In this document: positions 10,513 through 19,775 of the stretch, piece by piece
Position numbering within the stretch: position 1 is the stretch's first letter
Layout: each line of letters begins with the position of its first letter
Source of the DNA: Chara braunii
Taxonomy: Eukaryota; Streptophyta; Charophyceae; Charales; Characeae
Direction of reading: 5' to 3'
Assembly: GCA_003427395.1 (NCBI GenBank)
Contig: BFEA01000051.1
Location: forward strand, 425,377 to 454,081
Length of the DNA: 28,705 nucleotides
The notes under the pieces: model-generated
What the model saw: only the letters and a program-made list of their open reading frames with translations
Databases searched by the model: none
Told to the model about the DNA's origin: nothing
Program-made: the position numbers and the translations under genes

Positions 10513-11181
10513 GGCTAGACCGCCCAAACTTATGGAACATGTCTAGCCCAGCCATGAAGTATACACAAGCATAGGGCACAACAACTTTTCTCTTCTTTGG
10601 GCATATGGCTAGGCCACCCTGGCCGCCTAGAACTGTTTAAGTATCCAAAATTTATATAATGGTCTGAACTTAATCTTTTGAGGTAGCATATAACTGAGCC
10701 AATCATCTTCAGTTCCAGACTTAGTATGCCCCTTCGTACCACAAGTTTATTCTTAATTAGTACTCTCTTCAGTTGGTGATAAGCTATAGTCAGACCACCC
10801 AAACTTATGGAACCTTGTCTGACTAACCTGTTAATAAGTAATATAGTAATAAAATATAGCCAAATTAGAACCTTCTGGTTCCAGTATGTGCAAGGCGTTG
10901 GATGAAGGTCACCCAAACTTATGGAACATTTCTTGGTCCTCAACCTGGTTCATTTCTCTCAAGGCCAAGGCAAAATGAAATCGATAAAAACCCAAGGTAA
11001 ACAAGGCCGCTAGACTACCCAAACTTATGGCTTTAACTAGCTCCTGAAAAGTCAACCACAGTCAGTCCTCACAAGTCAGAGCAACCAGACCACCCAAACT
11101 TATGAAACATGTCTGGTCCTCCAGGCAACTCAAAATTAAACCATAGCACTGGGTCTTCCCAAACTTATGGAACTGGCCCAG
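10513..11181 (+). repeat. Array of hairpins with constant loop and varying stems
   Basis: The loop motif CCCAAACTTATGGAAC (or a close variant) occurs six times, at about 10523, 10798, 10911, 11018, 11093 and 11158. Flanking arms pair: GGCTAGAC/GTCTAGCC (10513-10548), TAGTCAGAC/GTCTGACTA (10787-10825), ACCAGAC/GTCTGGT (11084-11117), CTGGGTC/GGCCCAG with one G-T pair (11149-11181), GCTAG/CTAGC (11009-11041), and an imperfect GGAnnAAG/CTTnnTCC (~10900-10939). Two more degenerate hairpins lie at 10609-10630 and ~10634-10672. Stem sequences differ yet still pair. Confidence 0.8.
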
Positions 11182-11450
11182 CCTTTAGTTGACCCAGTCA
11201 AACTTCATGCAATGTAGCCTTTCTTTCACCCTTCCCCCAGATGCAATCCCACAATCTGCTTTCAGTCAAACAATGAAACTGAAACTGACATTATGCATGC
11301 GTTCCTTTACTTAGTCTGGTTATGTCTTGAAGAGAAAACGAAAATCATAGGGCCACGCATGCATACGTCAATTTGACTACAGGGGAATAGGCAAACATGG
11401 GTGTAGTGGGTTATACAGATGGAGATAGTTTACCTGATGGTTCCCTGGCT

Positions 11451-11473
11451 CCAGAACCTCGCATAGGTTCCGG
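11451..11473 (+). ncRNA. Covarying hairpin, copy 1
   Basis: Stem CCAGAACCT/AGGTTCCGG with loop CGCAT and one A-C mismatch. The copy 2 counterpart (14915-14937) is CCAGAGTTC/GAACTCCGG with loop CGCCT. Four adjacent pairs have all changed while pairing is kept. Confidence 0.7.
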
Positions 11474-11500
11474 CAGAGCTCCCGCAATCGGTGGGATGAA

Positions 11501-11849
11501 TCCCCACAGAGTCTTGGTGCGGACCTACGGCTTGCAATCCCGCCTGCTGCCTTCCTCTCGTAATCAACAGACTAGACTTAGAGTGAGAAGGACAGATAGA
11601 GAAAGGTTTTGAGACTCTCAAATCTAAGGAGGGTGCGCTCAGACTCGCGAGAGAGGGCCTTGTTATCTTCAATCGCCTGAGGGCCCCGCAATGGCAGCCG
11701 ATGTAACAACTTCTTCAACTTCTGAAGTAAAACTGTCGAAATCAACCCCCTGACGACCTCTCAAATCGCAGCACTTACCCCCTACTTGTCCAGCCTGGTT
11801 ACCTCCCCTCAACCCAATTGTCGCTGCACCACAGCCTGTATCAGTCTTC
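11501..11849. other. Spacer between element copies, no gene seen
   Basis: Unique-looking sequence with short frames on both strands that encode nothing I recognise. Confidence 0.4.
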
Positions 11850-12205
11850 AAACGTAGCAGTAGTACTCAACGGAAGTCAATAGTAATAGCAGTAGTCGCC
11901 AACAGTAGTAGTCCGCACACCTTCCATAGACGCAGCTGTAGTACATGGCGGCGACCAACAGCAACAGTAGCGGCTGCCAGCAACAACAGTTTTCAGCAGC
12001 TCGTAGCTGCACGCAGCAGTATGCACTAATCAACAACAGGCACTAGCAGCAGCATACAAAGGTGGTCATTAGCAATAGCAACAGCTGATGCACAATACGC
12101 AGTAGCAATTGGTACAAAACCAGCAATAGCTCGCAGCAGTAGTCTGTGCACAGCCTGCAGCAGACAACAGTAGTTCACACGTAGTCAATCAGTTAGCAGC
12201 AACAG
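11850..12205. repeat. Degenerate CAG/TAG/CAA trinucleotide tract
   Basis: About 355 bp are dominated by AGCAGTAGT, CAACAG and GCAGCA steps. It ends just where copy 2 of the long element begins. Minus-strand frames read Leu/Cys/Tyr runs from composition alone. Confidence 0.7.
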
Positions 12206-12340
12206 TGCTGTCGCGCGCGACGGTTCCACACCCTAGACGCAAAGTAATTTTCTGTCGGACCTCACGGTCGTGTCACGCAGGAGTTTTTTTTTTGTCACTT
12301 TATGAAATACCAACTCCGATCGTGCGCGCGTGTTATACCT

Positions 12341-12425
12341 CTCGCGACTCCCTACGACAAGTAAGGGATCCCGCGAGGTACAACATACCCCCACCTGCGG
12401 GAGCTGTCACCATCCCTTAGGTGGG
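12341..12425 (+). ncRNA. Two conserved hairpins in copy 2
   Basis: Hairpin 1 (12341-12377) keeps CTCGCG/CGCGAG and CCCT/AGGG around CGACAAG. Hairpin 2 (12390-12425) has CCCACCT/AGGTGGG and GGGA/TCCC around GCTGTCA. Counterparts are at 8248-8331. Confidence 0.5.
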
Positions 12426-12814
12426 CGTATCCCTGCTGAACTACTGACCCACGTGCGAAGACTTTTACATGCAATCGCAGAGGTAGGCCAGTCGAGGGCG
12501 TTTTCTCGATCCCCGTAGCATAGGCATACGCGTGGTAGAACGCCTTGAGACTGACCCGTATGTCGAGCCCCGAGATTCTTACTCTTCGGACCGACTATCT
12601 AATCAGGTCGACTTCTCGGACAGTCTTCCACGCTTAGCTAGCTTAAGACAATGATTCTATGTTTCTTTGTTGACCTTATAAAAATGTCAGAGTCAAGCCT
12701 TTAGTAATCTCTCATTCTTCTTAAAAGAAGTCCCAAATAAAATGACTTCCTAGGTACCGACCAGCCTACGATCCCATTCACAAATATAAAAAATATATAT
12801 ATATATATAGCCTC

Positions 12815-12851
12815 TTGATGAGTCGGTGAAACTCCGACGAAACAGTTTGTC
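12815..12851 (+). ncRNA. Hammerhead-ribozyme-like core, one core change
   Basis: The order is TTGATGA (consensus CUGANGA), a 5-bp stem II GTCGG/CCGAC with loop TGAAACT, GAAA, a 3-bp stem III ACA/TGT with loop GTT, then the cleavage triplet GTC ending at 12851. Core positions U4, G5, A6, G8, A9, G12, A13, A14, A15.1, U16.1 and C17 are as expected. C3 is T here. A stem I formed by the immediate flanks (TAGCCTC before, ATAGCCC after) does not pair, so it may be degenerate. The short stem III resembles hammerheads of retrozymes and Penelope-like elements. Confidence 0.5.
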
Positions 12852-13345
12852 ATAGCCCCTCGTTTGTTGTCCTCTTCTCTCTCTCCGCCTACGGTTTACC
12901 GGGCAGTTCTGTTTGTGACGATATATATATATATATATAATCAGGGGAGCTGACTGAGCGTCGGACCTCACTTTCACGATTGTCGTGTCCCTTTGCCCGA
13001 ATTTCCAGAAGATCCCAAACTCAGGAGATAGTACAAATGTCCAACACCTGCGCAGATGCAGTAAAACACATACACACATACAAATGCAGACACAAAATGT
13101 GCTACGAGTGTCAATCTTTAACCCACTCACAGCATGCCACTCACGCCTCAAACCCTTGAAAACAACATTCCTTCCTAACCTTGACTTCATTTTACCTCAG
13201 CCCCACACATTTTGAAGTCTCCTGAGTGTGATTTGGACAATTTAGGCATAAATACAGGGGGGAGATTTATCTGTTTCCTTCTTAGGTCTTGTCTTAGGTG
13301 TGGGTGTCAAGCCATGGGTGGGAGTTGAGTCGGAGTTCTACCGAC

Positions 13346-13365
13346 CTGTTATCGAGAGATAACAG
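13346..13365 (+). ncRNA. 8-bp hairpin CTGTTATC/GATAACAG, copy 2
   Basis: A perfect 8-bp stem with loop GAGA. It is preceded by GTCGG/CCGAC (13330-13345). It is the partner of 9618-9636. Confidence 0.55.
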
Positions 13366-13959
13366 AATTGTTGTTCTTACGGATTCCCCTGTAAGTCCTC
13401 CGAAGTGTCGAAACCTGTAGACACAATAAAGTCCAAGAGAAACTTAACATCTCTCTTCCTAACTGAGATCTATAAAGTTTCCTTCTACACTCTGTATTTT
13501 CTGTCTGACTCCTATCCTTAACTAATCGTTTGGGCTGTTGCCCTTCCGCTTCAGGTAGTGAATAATAGTTCACCCCCCTTTTACTGTCACAGTAATTCTC
13601 CATATCCCTTTCACTATCTCATTCCTATCCCTTTTCTGGATGATCCTAACTGAGTTCCTTTCCTTCTCCCAACACACATTAACACATCATCAATCCAACT
13701 TGTGGAAAGAATCTCATGGAAAGAAATCAGACAAATGAATAGTCTCTCTCTGAGGTAAGATCTCACTTATCTCCTCTCAGTAGAATCAGAAATAGTTAGT
13801 TAGGACTGGACAATGCAGATTGTGGAGAAAGTTAGACGTGGTATGGCAGACCATTCAGGATATATCCACTTGTTACTGAAACTTGTTTGACAAAGGCAAT
13901 CTTGTGGGTCTTGGCCCTTGTGAGCCAAAGCACACTTAGCGGTAGGCTTATCCTATGGC

Positions 13960-14435
13960 TAGTCACTGATAAGGCAGATGTCCTTGAAACCTCAATACTT
14001 CTTATATTGGATTAGTCACTGATAAGACAGGATTCCCCTGCTACTCTTATCACTGACTAGCCCTCAATAAGGCGGGTGCCCAAGGATCCTTACTACTCTT
14101 ATTACTGACTAAGCCCTGTTTATTGATAAGGAAGGTGTCCTTGAAGCCTCACAACTCTTATATCGGACTAGTCATTGATAAGACATGATTCCCCTGCTAC
14201 TCTTATCAGTGGCTTGCCCTCTATAAGGCGGGTGTCCAAGGGTCCTTACTACTCTTACCACTGAATGAATATTAGGTTTGATCAATGATAAGGCAGGTGT
14301 CCTTGAAACCTCACAACTCTTATGTCAGACTAGTCGCTGATAAGACATGATTCCCCTGCTACTCTTATTTGTGGCTAGCCCTCAATAAGGCGGGTGCCCA
14401 AGGATCCTGTTCTTACCACTGACCAAATGTAAAGC
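13960..14435 (+). repeat. Higher-order repeat of GATAAG...CTTATC units
   Basis: Three ~157-162-bp repeats start with GATAAG at 13968, 14125 and 14287. Each consists of three ~45-60-bp subunits: A (GGTGTCCTTGAAACCTCACA core), B (ATTCCCCTGCTACT core) and C (GGGTGCCCAAGGATCCTTA core). Each subunit opens with GATAAG or AATAAG and closes with CTTAT(C/T), so several fold into short hairpins. In one C subunit both arms changed together (AATAAG/CTTATT). Others pair poorly. Confidence 0.7.
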
Positions 14436-14914
14436 TCACTGGAGTTAAGGCAGACTGTCCCTGCTTTTCTTACCTCCACACAAGCCTTATTGATAGATCA
14501 AGTTATCGCTTTCGATGACACTTGTGCCCTGAATCGTACTAGTTTGAGAAATTATGTTGGATCAGATGCATAATGAGAAATGATCAGTGTGATCCATGGC
14601 AATAGCAAGCTCAAATCAAGGTACCCACCATCGTTTAGATGGAGTGTAGAGAGAATGATCGCAAGAGGTTGGAGGCTTGTATCCATACCTCTCAATCAAT
14701 GCCCACAGCAAGATTGTTGTATCCAGAATCAATCGATTTCCACTCAGCCACCCTTTTCTCTACCCGCAATCCAACACCTTTGTCCATCCCTTAACCTTTG
14801 AAGGGTTTATCGATCCTGAATTCCTAACCTTAATGAGCATCATTGCGAATGGTAGCCTGTTATGTTCTAAAATAGCAATTGGGTCAGAGTAACGTACCTC
14901 GTCGTTCCCTGCCT

Positions 14915-14937
14915 CCAGAGTTCCGCCTGAACTCCGG
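14915..14937 (+). ncRNA. Covarying hairpin, copy 2
   Basis: CCAGAGTTC/GAACTCCGG around loop CGCCT. It is the partner of 11451-11473. Confidence 0.7.
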
Positions 14938-15240
14938 CCGAGCTCTCGCAATCGCCCTGTCACTGATCATGTGTGATCTATGCAATCAATTGTTAGTCCT
15001 TAGGTTAAGTTGAGGCCATGATTAATCAATGAGGATCATGTCGTCAAACAAATAAACCGAGGAGGCAGACATCTGAGAGGACCAAGCAAGGATTAGTATG
15101 GAGAAGGATGAAGGAGGCGGGTACGTATTGCGATATCTCCCTCTCCATGCCCCATGCCTCTAATCATCTCTGGGCTTGTATGATATCTAAGGATAGCGAT
15201 AGTAACTAACAGAGACACCAGAAATAATCAAGCAATAACA

Positions 15241-15307
15241 ATCGAAATAACAAAATAATAAAATAAATAAAATAATAATAATAATATCAATAGTGGCAAC
15301 ACAAATA

Positions 15308-15342
<35 letters not shown>

Positions 15343-15344
15343 TA

Positions 15345-15393
<49 letters not shown>

Positions 15394-15425
15394 TTTTAAA
15401 AAATAATAGTAATAATAATAATAGC
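15241..15425. repeat. (TAA)n array 1
   Basis: A mostly uninterrupted TAA trinucleotide array with an AT-rich left flank. It is the first and longest of five such arrays in 15.2-21 kb. Confidence 0.9.
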
Positions 15426-15689
15426 GTAGGGCAATGACGAAAGTGAAATCCCCCTTGAAAGCCAGGAAGTCCTACTATGATAAAAGAATAGTAATCTACT
15501 GATGTTATATCAATCGGAGTCCGAATACCGCATCGAATTGACAATGGGAGCCTATTCCTTCTACAACCGCGTTTATGCAACGACTCCCTTTGACCGTGAA
15601 GGCCAATAACGTTACTACAAGTGCAGGCTGCGGGTGTATACCAGGTATGTTTTCTCTTCCCTCTTTCTCTATTTTTCCTCTCTCTGTCT

Positions 15690-16350
15690 GTCTCACACCT
15701 GGCGTGTATGGGTCTTCTCTCTCAGTGTGTCACAGTATATCTGTGTCACTGGGTATGTGTCGCCGCGTATTTGTATCACTGGCATCTGAGTGTCACTGTG
15801 TATGTGTTACTGCGTATATCTTTGTCTGCGTCACCGTATGTCTTTGTCTGTGTGACCGTGTATGTCTCAGTGTCTGTGTGTCACAGTACCTATGCATATC
15901 ACAGTATCCATGTGTGGGTCACAATATCTGCGTCGCAACGCATAAGACACTATGTCTGTGCTATGTGACATTGTGTATGTGTCACAGTATATCTATGTCA
16001 CCGTATGTTCTTGTTTGTATTTTGTTGTGTAGGCCATAGTCTATGTCACGCTGCGTATGTCACGGTCTGTGTCTCACCGTATCTGTCTATGCCACAACAT
16101 CTGTCCGTGTTTATCACAGCATCCGTGTGTCTCACAGTATCTATGTATGTCACAGTGGTTGTGTGTCTGTGTATCTGCGTAGTTTCATAATGTCTGTCAC
16201 CGAGGACTGTGTATGTATGTTGTGTGTGCGTGTCACTGACCGTGTGTCACAGTGCCTGTCTTCGCTGTTGTATGTGTGTGCCACTGTGACCGTGTACGTC
16301 ATAGTAGCTGTGTGTCCCATGTAGGTGTCACCGTGCATCCGCGTGACATG
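15690..16350. repeat. Degenerate TGTGTCAC minisatellite
   Basis: About 660 bp of a ~16-20-bp degenerate unit, roughly TGTGTCACAGTATCTGTG. Frames on both strands (Val/Cys/Leu or His/Thr-rich) are products of the repeat, not genes. Confidence 0.8.
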
Positions 16351-16372
16351 ACGCATGTCGCATGTTGTAATA

Positions 16373-16690
16373 GTGCAGACCAGAACAAGACCCGACCTCT
16401 CTCACATAGTACATGATAGTACAATGGAAGACTAAAATACCAACGATCAGACCAACTCAATACCGTAATGCAGACCCTGCATACATCATTCATTATTGTG
16501 GGGTGTGAATGGCCTGGCGCTACACACATAAGAATGCGTCAGGTCAGATCATACTCAGACAAAGAGGAGCGGAATCGAACGAAGGAGAAGAGGAGAGACG
16601 GGACTGTTGTCATAATCCCTCGTCAAATGTCCGAGTTCCACTATCTAATCTGGTCCCAATGTTGTCAAGTACAAAGTCACAATCTCTTTT
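16373..16690. repeat. Module B, copy 1
   Basis: Starts GCAGACCAGAACAAG. Later landmarks are GGAAGACTAAAATACCAA, ACATACATCAT-like, GGTGTGAATGGCCTGGCGC and CCCTCGTCAAATGTC. The same series occurs at 21733-22075, its 3' half at 18815-19035 and its start at 19932-19975. Confidence 0.65.
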
Positions 16691-16740
16691 CCCCGTTCCG
16701 TCTGTTTCCCCTGCTCGTCTGTCCCAAATTGTTTTCGTCT

Positions 16741-16860
16741 GTCTCAACTGCGATTGTCTGGCTCAGACCGTGCCTGTCTGTCCTAGACTGATTTCGTTTG
16801 TCTGAACTGTGATTGTCTTGCTCAGACTTGTGCCTGTCAGTCCCAGACTGTGTACGTCTG
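16741..16860. repeat. 60-bp tandem repeat, two units
   Basis: GTCTCAACTGCGATTGTCTG... (16741-16800) repeats as TCTGAACTGTGATTGTCTT... (16801-16860). Smaller GTCTGTC steps lie on both sides. Confidence 0.7.
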
Positions 16861-17580
16861 TCCCAGTCCAATCCAGCGAGTACCACGTGGGACTGTGTGG
16901 GTTATGGCCGTTGGAAAGAGGCATACCGGGGTCCTACAGAAGTATAAATCAAGATGTCGTGCCCAACCATTCATTCATTTGTTGCGTAAACCATGTGGAA
17001 GTGCTGCTACAGCGTCTTGTGCGAGGTGGTCTGCAAATTGCATGATGGAGAAGTGGGCTGAGAGGAAAGAGACGTGGCCATAGCCGCAGGTGTGGTTGCC
17101 ACAATCAGGGAACATGCAAGCTCCTTTTTCTCTGGTCCAGCCCTCGCTGGTCGCTTACCTTCTTCTTCCTCTCAACGTCCACCTCCTCTCTCCTCGTATC
17201 CATCTGTTTGTCTCTGTCTGTCCGGCTATTTCTGTCGATCTGTACATCTTTAATGCTTGTCTGTTTGTATGTCTATCTCTATCAGTCAGTCTATTCGTGT
17301 GTTTGTTTCTGTGTGCCTGTCTTTTTTTTGTCTGTGTGGATGTAGTGCATTTGGGAGCGCCCGCGCAGGCAGGCCGAGTGTCGCACGTGTGGCATCCCGG
17401 ATGATCCAGTGTATGTGAACAGAGAGTTGCTCGGGCGCTGAGTCGCCATAGCTAGTGAAGTGAACTTGTTCCTGAACTGCGCTCTTGACTATCACATCTC
17501 TTAGTTTTGAGTGGGCGCATGTCGCATGTTCGCCACGCTACTGTTGGCATGCATGAAAGTTGGGATCGAAGCAAGTCTGA
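16861..17580. other. No recognised feature
   Basis: Short plus-strand frames only. A CT/TGTCTG-rich stretch (17130-17340) continues the style of the neighbouring minisatellites. Confidence 0.4.
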
Positions 17581-17584
17581 TTTT

Positions 17585-17635
17585 TAATAATAATAATAAT
17601 AGTGATAGTAATAATAACAATAATAATAATAATAA
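17585..17635. repeat. (TAA)n array 2
   Basis: Imperfect TAA array that immediately precedes a copy of module A. Confidence 0.85.
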
Positions 17636-18025
17636 ACATAAAGGAAGCTGAGCAATAGCGAACTCCAGCAATCAAACAGCATCATACATATGAGACCAGA
17701 TAGTCTTGGCCTCGAACCAACAACAGAATAGTATAGCGAATCCCATCAAGTAAGAGAACAACAAACCCGCATTCGACAACGTTGGCATAGCTGCATCATT
17801 ATCAATGCAGAATCAACGTCGAAACCCTGTCAGGCACTCAACACCCAAACTACAGATGGAAGGTCATATCTAGCCCATCCTACGGTACTGTCGAAGGTGT
17901 TGACAACAGTCATCCCGAAGTCCGAGCAGATAGCGGCCAATGCCGCACACTTCCAACACCGGGTGTGTCTCTCGCCTCACTCACGACCTTGGTCCCCCAC
18001 ACAGACCCCACGTGCACCTAAGAAC
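17636..18025. repeat. Module A, copy 1
   Basis: Shares with 19410-19775: GCAATCAAAnAnCATCATA, GACC-GAACCAACA-type, GTTGGCAT, ACTACA-ATGG, ATATCTAGCC, CCCGAAGTnCGAGCA, GGC-AATG-CGCAC and GGT-TGTCTC-C. No frame is conserved. Confidence 0.65.
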
Positions 18026-18035
18026 CACAGTGCAC

Positions 18036-18036
<1 letters not shown>

Positions 18037-18120
<84 letters not shown>
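18037..18120. repeat. (TAA)n array 3
   Basis: Nearly perfect AAT/TAA array of ~28 units. Poly-Asn or poly-Leu frames across it are artefacts. Confidence 0.95.
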
Positions 18121-18122
<2 letters not shown>

Positions 18123-18500
18123 CAAGTAACGAGAATATGGACGAAGCACAAAAATCCAGATTTGCAAAATTACACTGAAGTCCAAGTAATAAAAGCAAGA
18201 GCATATAGCACAATGGAACTGAGTAACCATCCATTTGCGAATGATACAAAAGAATCGTGAGTTAATGTCCAAGCTCAATAGGGCAACACCAACAGCATAA
18301 CCCAATGTAGCTCTCTCTTCTGAATGGCGCCAGGCGCCCTATCTACTCTACAACCTATTACTACAACTACAGTATGACAACAACCAGACAACTTGACTAT
18401 CAGCGAGTGATGATGTCAACACCAATGCCGACCTCCACCTCCACCAGGTACGTGTCCTCCTTCACTCACAACCTCAATCCCCCAACACACAGTATGCCAC
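18121..18500. repeat. Module A, copy 2 (diverged)
   Basis: Keeps the order TAA array, GGCGCCAGGCGCCC, CAGGTACGT (18445-18453), CACTCAC and CCCCCAACACACA seen in the other copies, but with much lower identity upstream. Confidence 0.45.
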
Positions 18501-18814
18501 ATGCTTATTCGTAGAGTTTGGACGCTGTGTGTGCAAGTGCAAGCGCGCATGGGTGAGTCTCAGTTTGGCGGGCTCAGATGATGTCATTGATGATTGCCCC
18601 AGGGAAGTTGTTGGAAGGGACCTGATGTGAAGCAAGTTTTTGCATTGTATGAGTGAATCAATCAGCATTCAATCTGCTTGGTAGTTGCTCTTTGCGTGGG
18701 GGACGTATCAGAGTAGAGCTGACATGGGAGCCGTAATGTTGGGCGTTCATTTTGCAACATTTCCAGGAAGGCAAAAGACAGAGAAAAACGAAGTAGCACG
18801 TGCCAGAGTCACGT

Positions 18815-19035
18815 AATGGACAGCTTGGCACAGTCCCCGCATATACACAGACGAAGAGAAGGGGATCAGACGAAGAGAAGGGGATCAGACAAAGAGAAGG
18901 GGGAATCAGACGATAGGAGGGAGAGAGATGTGAAAGTCGTCAGCACCAAGTATTTGTCACAAGTCCCAAATACTCCTCGTTGCAATGTCTGAAGTCCAAA
19001 GGTCGAGTCTGGATCCGATGTCCCTAAGCTCTTTC
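18815..19035. repeat. Module B, copy 2 (3' half) with 3 x 19-bp repeat
   Basis: GTCGTCAGCACCAAGT, CTCGTTGCAATGTC and GAGTCTGGATCCGATGTC match module B at 21960-22060. Inside it, GACGAAGAGAAGGGGATCA is repeated three times in tandem (18850-18907). Confidence 0.65.
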
Positions 19036-19039
19036 TCTC

Positions 19040-19150
19040 TTCTCTCGTAGTCCGCAGATGTAGTGAAGTCAAGATGATGAGAGGGGGGAGAAGGAGATGG
19101 TGGACTGAGAAGCGGAAGAAGAGGAACTCTCTCTCTCTCTCTCTGTTTCG
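19040..19150. repeat. Module E, copy 1
   Basis: CTCTCGTAGTCCGCAGAT, GAAGTCAAGATGATGAGAGG, GATGGTGGACTGAGAAG and GAACTCTCTCTC. Related copies are at 21468-21562, 21562-21645 and 23030-23140. Both ends run into CT repeats. Confidence 0.65.
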
Positions 19151-19306
19151 AGCCAGGTACTAACCTGGGATGTTGACGTGCGCTGCAGGTCCCTGGAGCA
19201 ACGGCGCTACAGGTAAGTACCTTTGGCCTTCGACCAATCTCCCTCTCTCTCTCTCTCTTTCTTCCTCCCCCAGACTTCGTCCTTCTACGATCCTATCTAA
19301 TCCAAT

Positions 19307-19409
19307 AAATAATAATACTAATAATAATAATAACCATATCAATATATATATATATATATATAGTAATAATAATAATAATAATAACAATAATAATAATAAT
19401 AATAATAAT
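19307..19409. repeat. (TAA)n array 4 with (TA)n centre
   Basis: TAA units interrupted by a (TA)n run at 19342-19361. Immediately precedes module A copy 3. Confidence 0.9.
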
Positions 19410-19775
19410 GATCAGCGACGAGTTTTCGGCAATCAAATATCATCATATACATAAGACCAAAATGTCGAGACCTCGAACCAACAGTAACACTGCATCACGA
19501 GATTCAACAAATAAGAACACACCAAGAGTTCATATTCGAAAATGCTGAAATAGTCCCATCATCATCAACGAAGAACCTTCGTTGGCATCCTATCTTGGCG
19601 CTCGGCGCCCAGACTACATATGGCAGATCCTATCTAGCCTTTACTACGAAGTCGACAGATGACATCAACAGCATTCCCGAAGTACGAGCATATGGCGACC
19701 AATGTCGCACGCTTTCAGCACTAGGTATGTCTCACGCTATACTCACAAACTCGACCCCACACACAGATGCCACCT
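19410..19775. repeat. Module A, copy 3
   Basis: Partner of 17636-18025. Contains GGCGCTCGGCGCCC and ends at TAGGTATGT (19722-19730), followed by CTCAC and a CT-rich tract. Confidence 0.65.

Larger units (their letters stand above)
8098..11500 (+). repeat. Long structured non-coding element, copy 1
   Basis: Blocks of this segment recur in the same order at 12210-14963. Four matched pairs are: 8140-8440 with 12262-12535 (shared GTCACGCAGGAG, GGGAGCTGTCA, CAATCGCAGAGGT, GAGGGCGTTT, GTAGCATAGG); 8640-8665 with 12690-12715; 9575-9760 with 13320-13480 (shared GGAGTTGAGTCG, CTGTTATC, GATAACAG); and 11430-11500 with 14893-14963 (GTTCCCTG, CTCCAGA, GAGCTC, CGCAATCG). Reading frames are not kept, whereas hairpins are. 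The plus orientation is chosen only by the TATA-like sites CTATAAAG (8556) and GTATAAAA (8712). Confidence 0.7.
12210..14963 (+). repeat. Long structured non-coding element, copy 2
   Basis: Head-to-tail partner of 8098-11500, at an offset of ~4.1 kb on the left shrinking to ~3.5 kb on the right, so the internal parts differ in length. Shared blocks are listed under copy 1. A TATA-like CTTATAAAA is at 12675-12683. It carries a hammerhead-like core, two long AT tracts (12792-12809 and 12921-12939) and its own hairpin array. I see no ORF, and no terminal repeat or target-site duplication that would settle whether it is mobile. Confidence 0.7.

Noticed and set aside
10530-10943. Minus-strand 137-codon ORF with repeated SISLG
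   Set aside because: The repeated peptide is the reverse translation of the hairpin loop motif; no start context or domain.
10513-11181. CRISPR-like array
   Set aside because: The repeated motif is the loop of hairpins with paired, varying arms, spacing is irregular (about 65-275 bp), and the context is eukaryotic.
8098-12720. Classic LTR retrotransposon with LTRs at 8098-8760 and 12210-12720
   Set aside because: Similarity continues past the second block (9575 with 13320, 11430 with 14893), there are no retroelement proteins, and no primer-binding site or TG...CA ends were found. A tandem duplication fits better.
15575-16324. Cys/Val-rich ORFs on the plus strand
   Set aside because: They are translations of the TGTGTCAC minisatellite.
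17977-18305. Poly-Asn, poly-Leu and poly-Tyr ORFs
   Set aside because: They are read through the TAA array in different frames.
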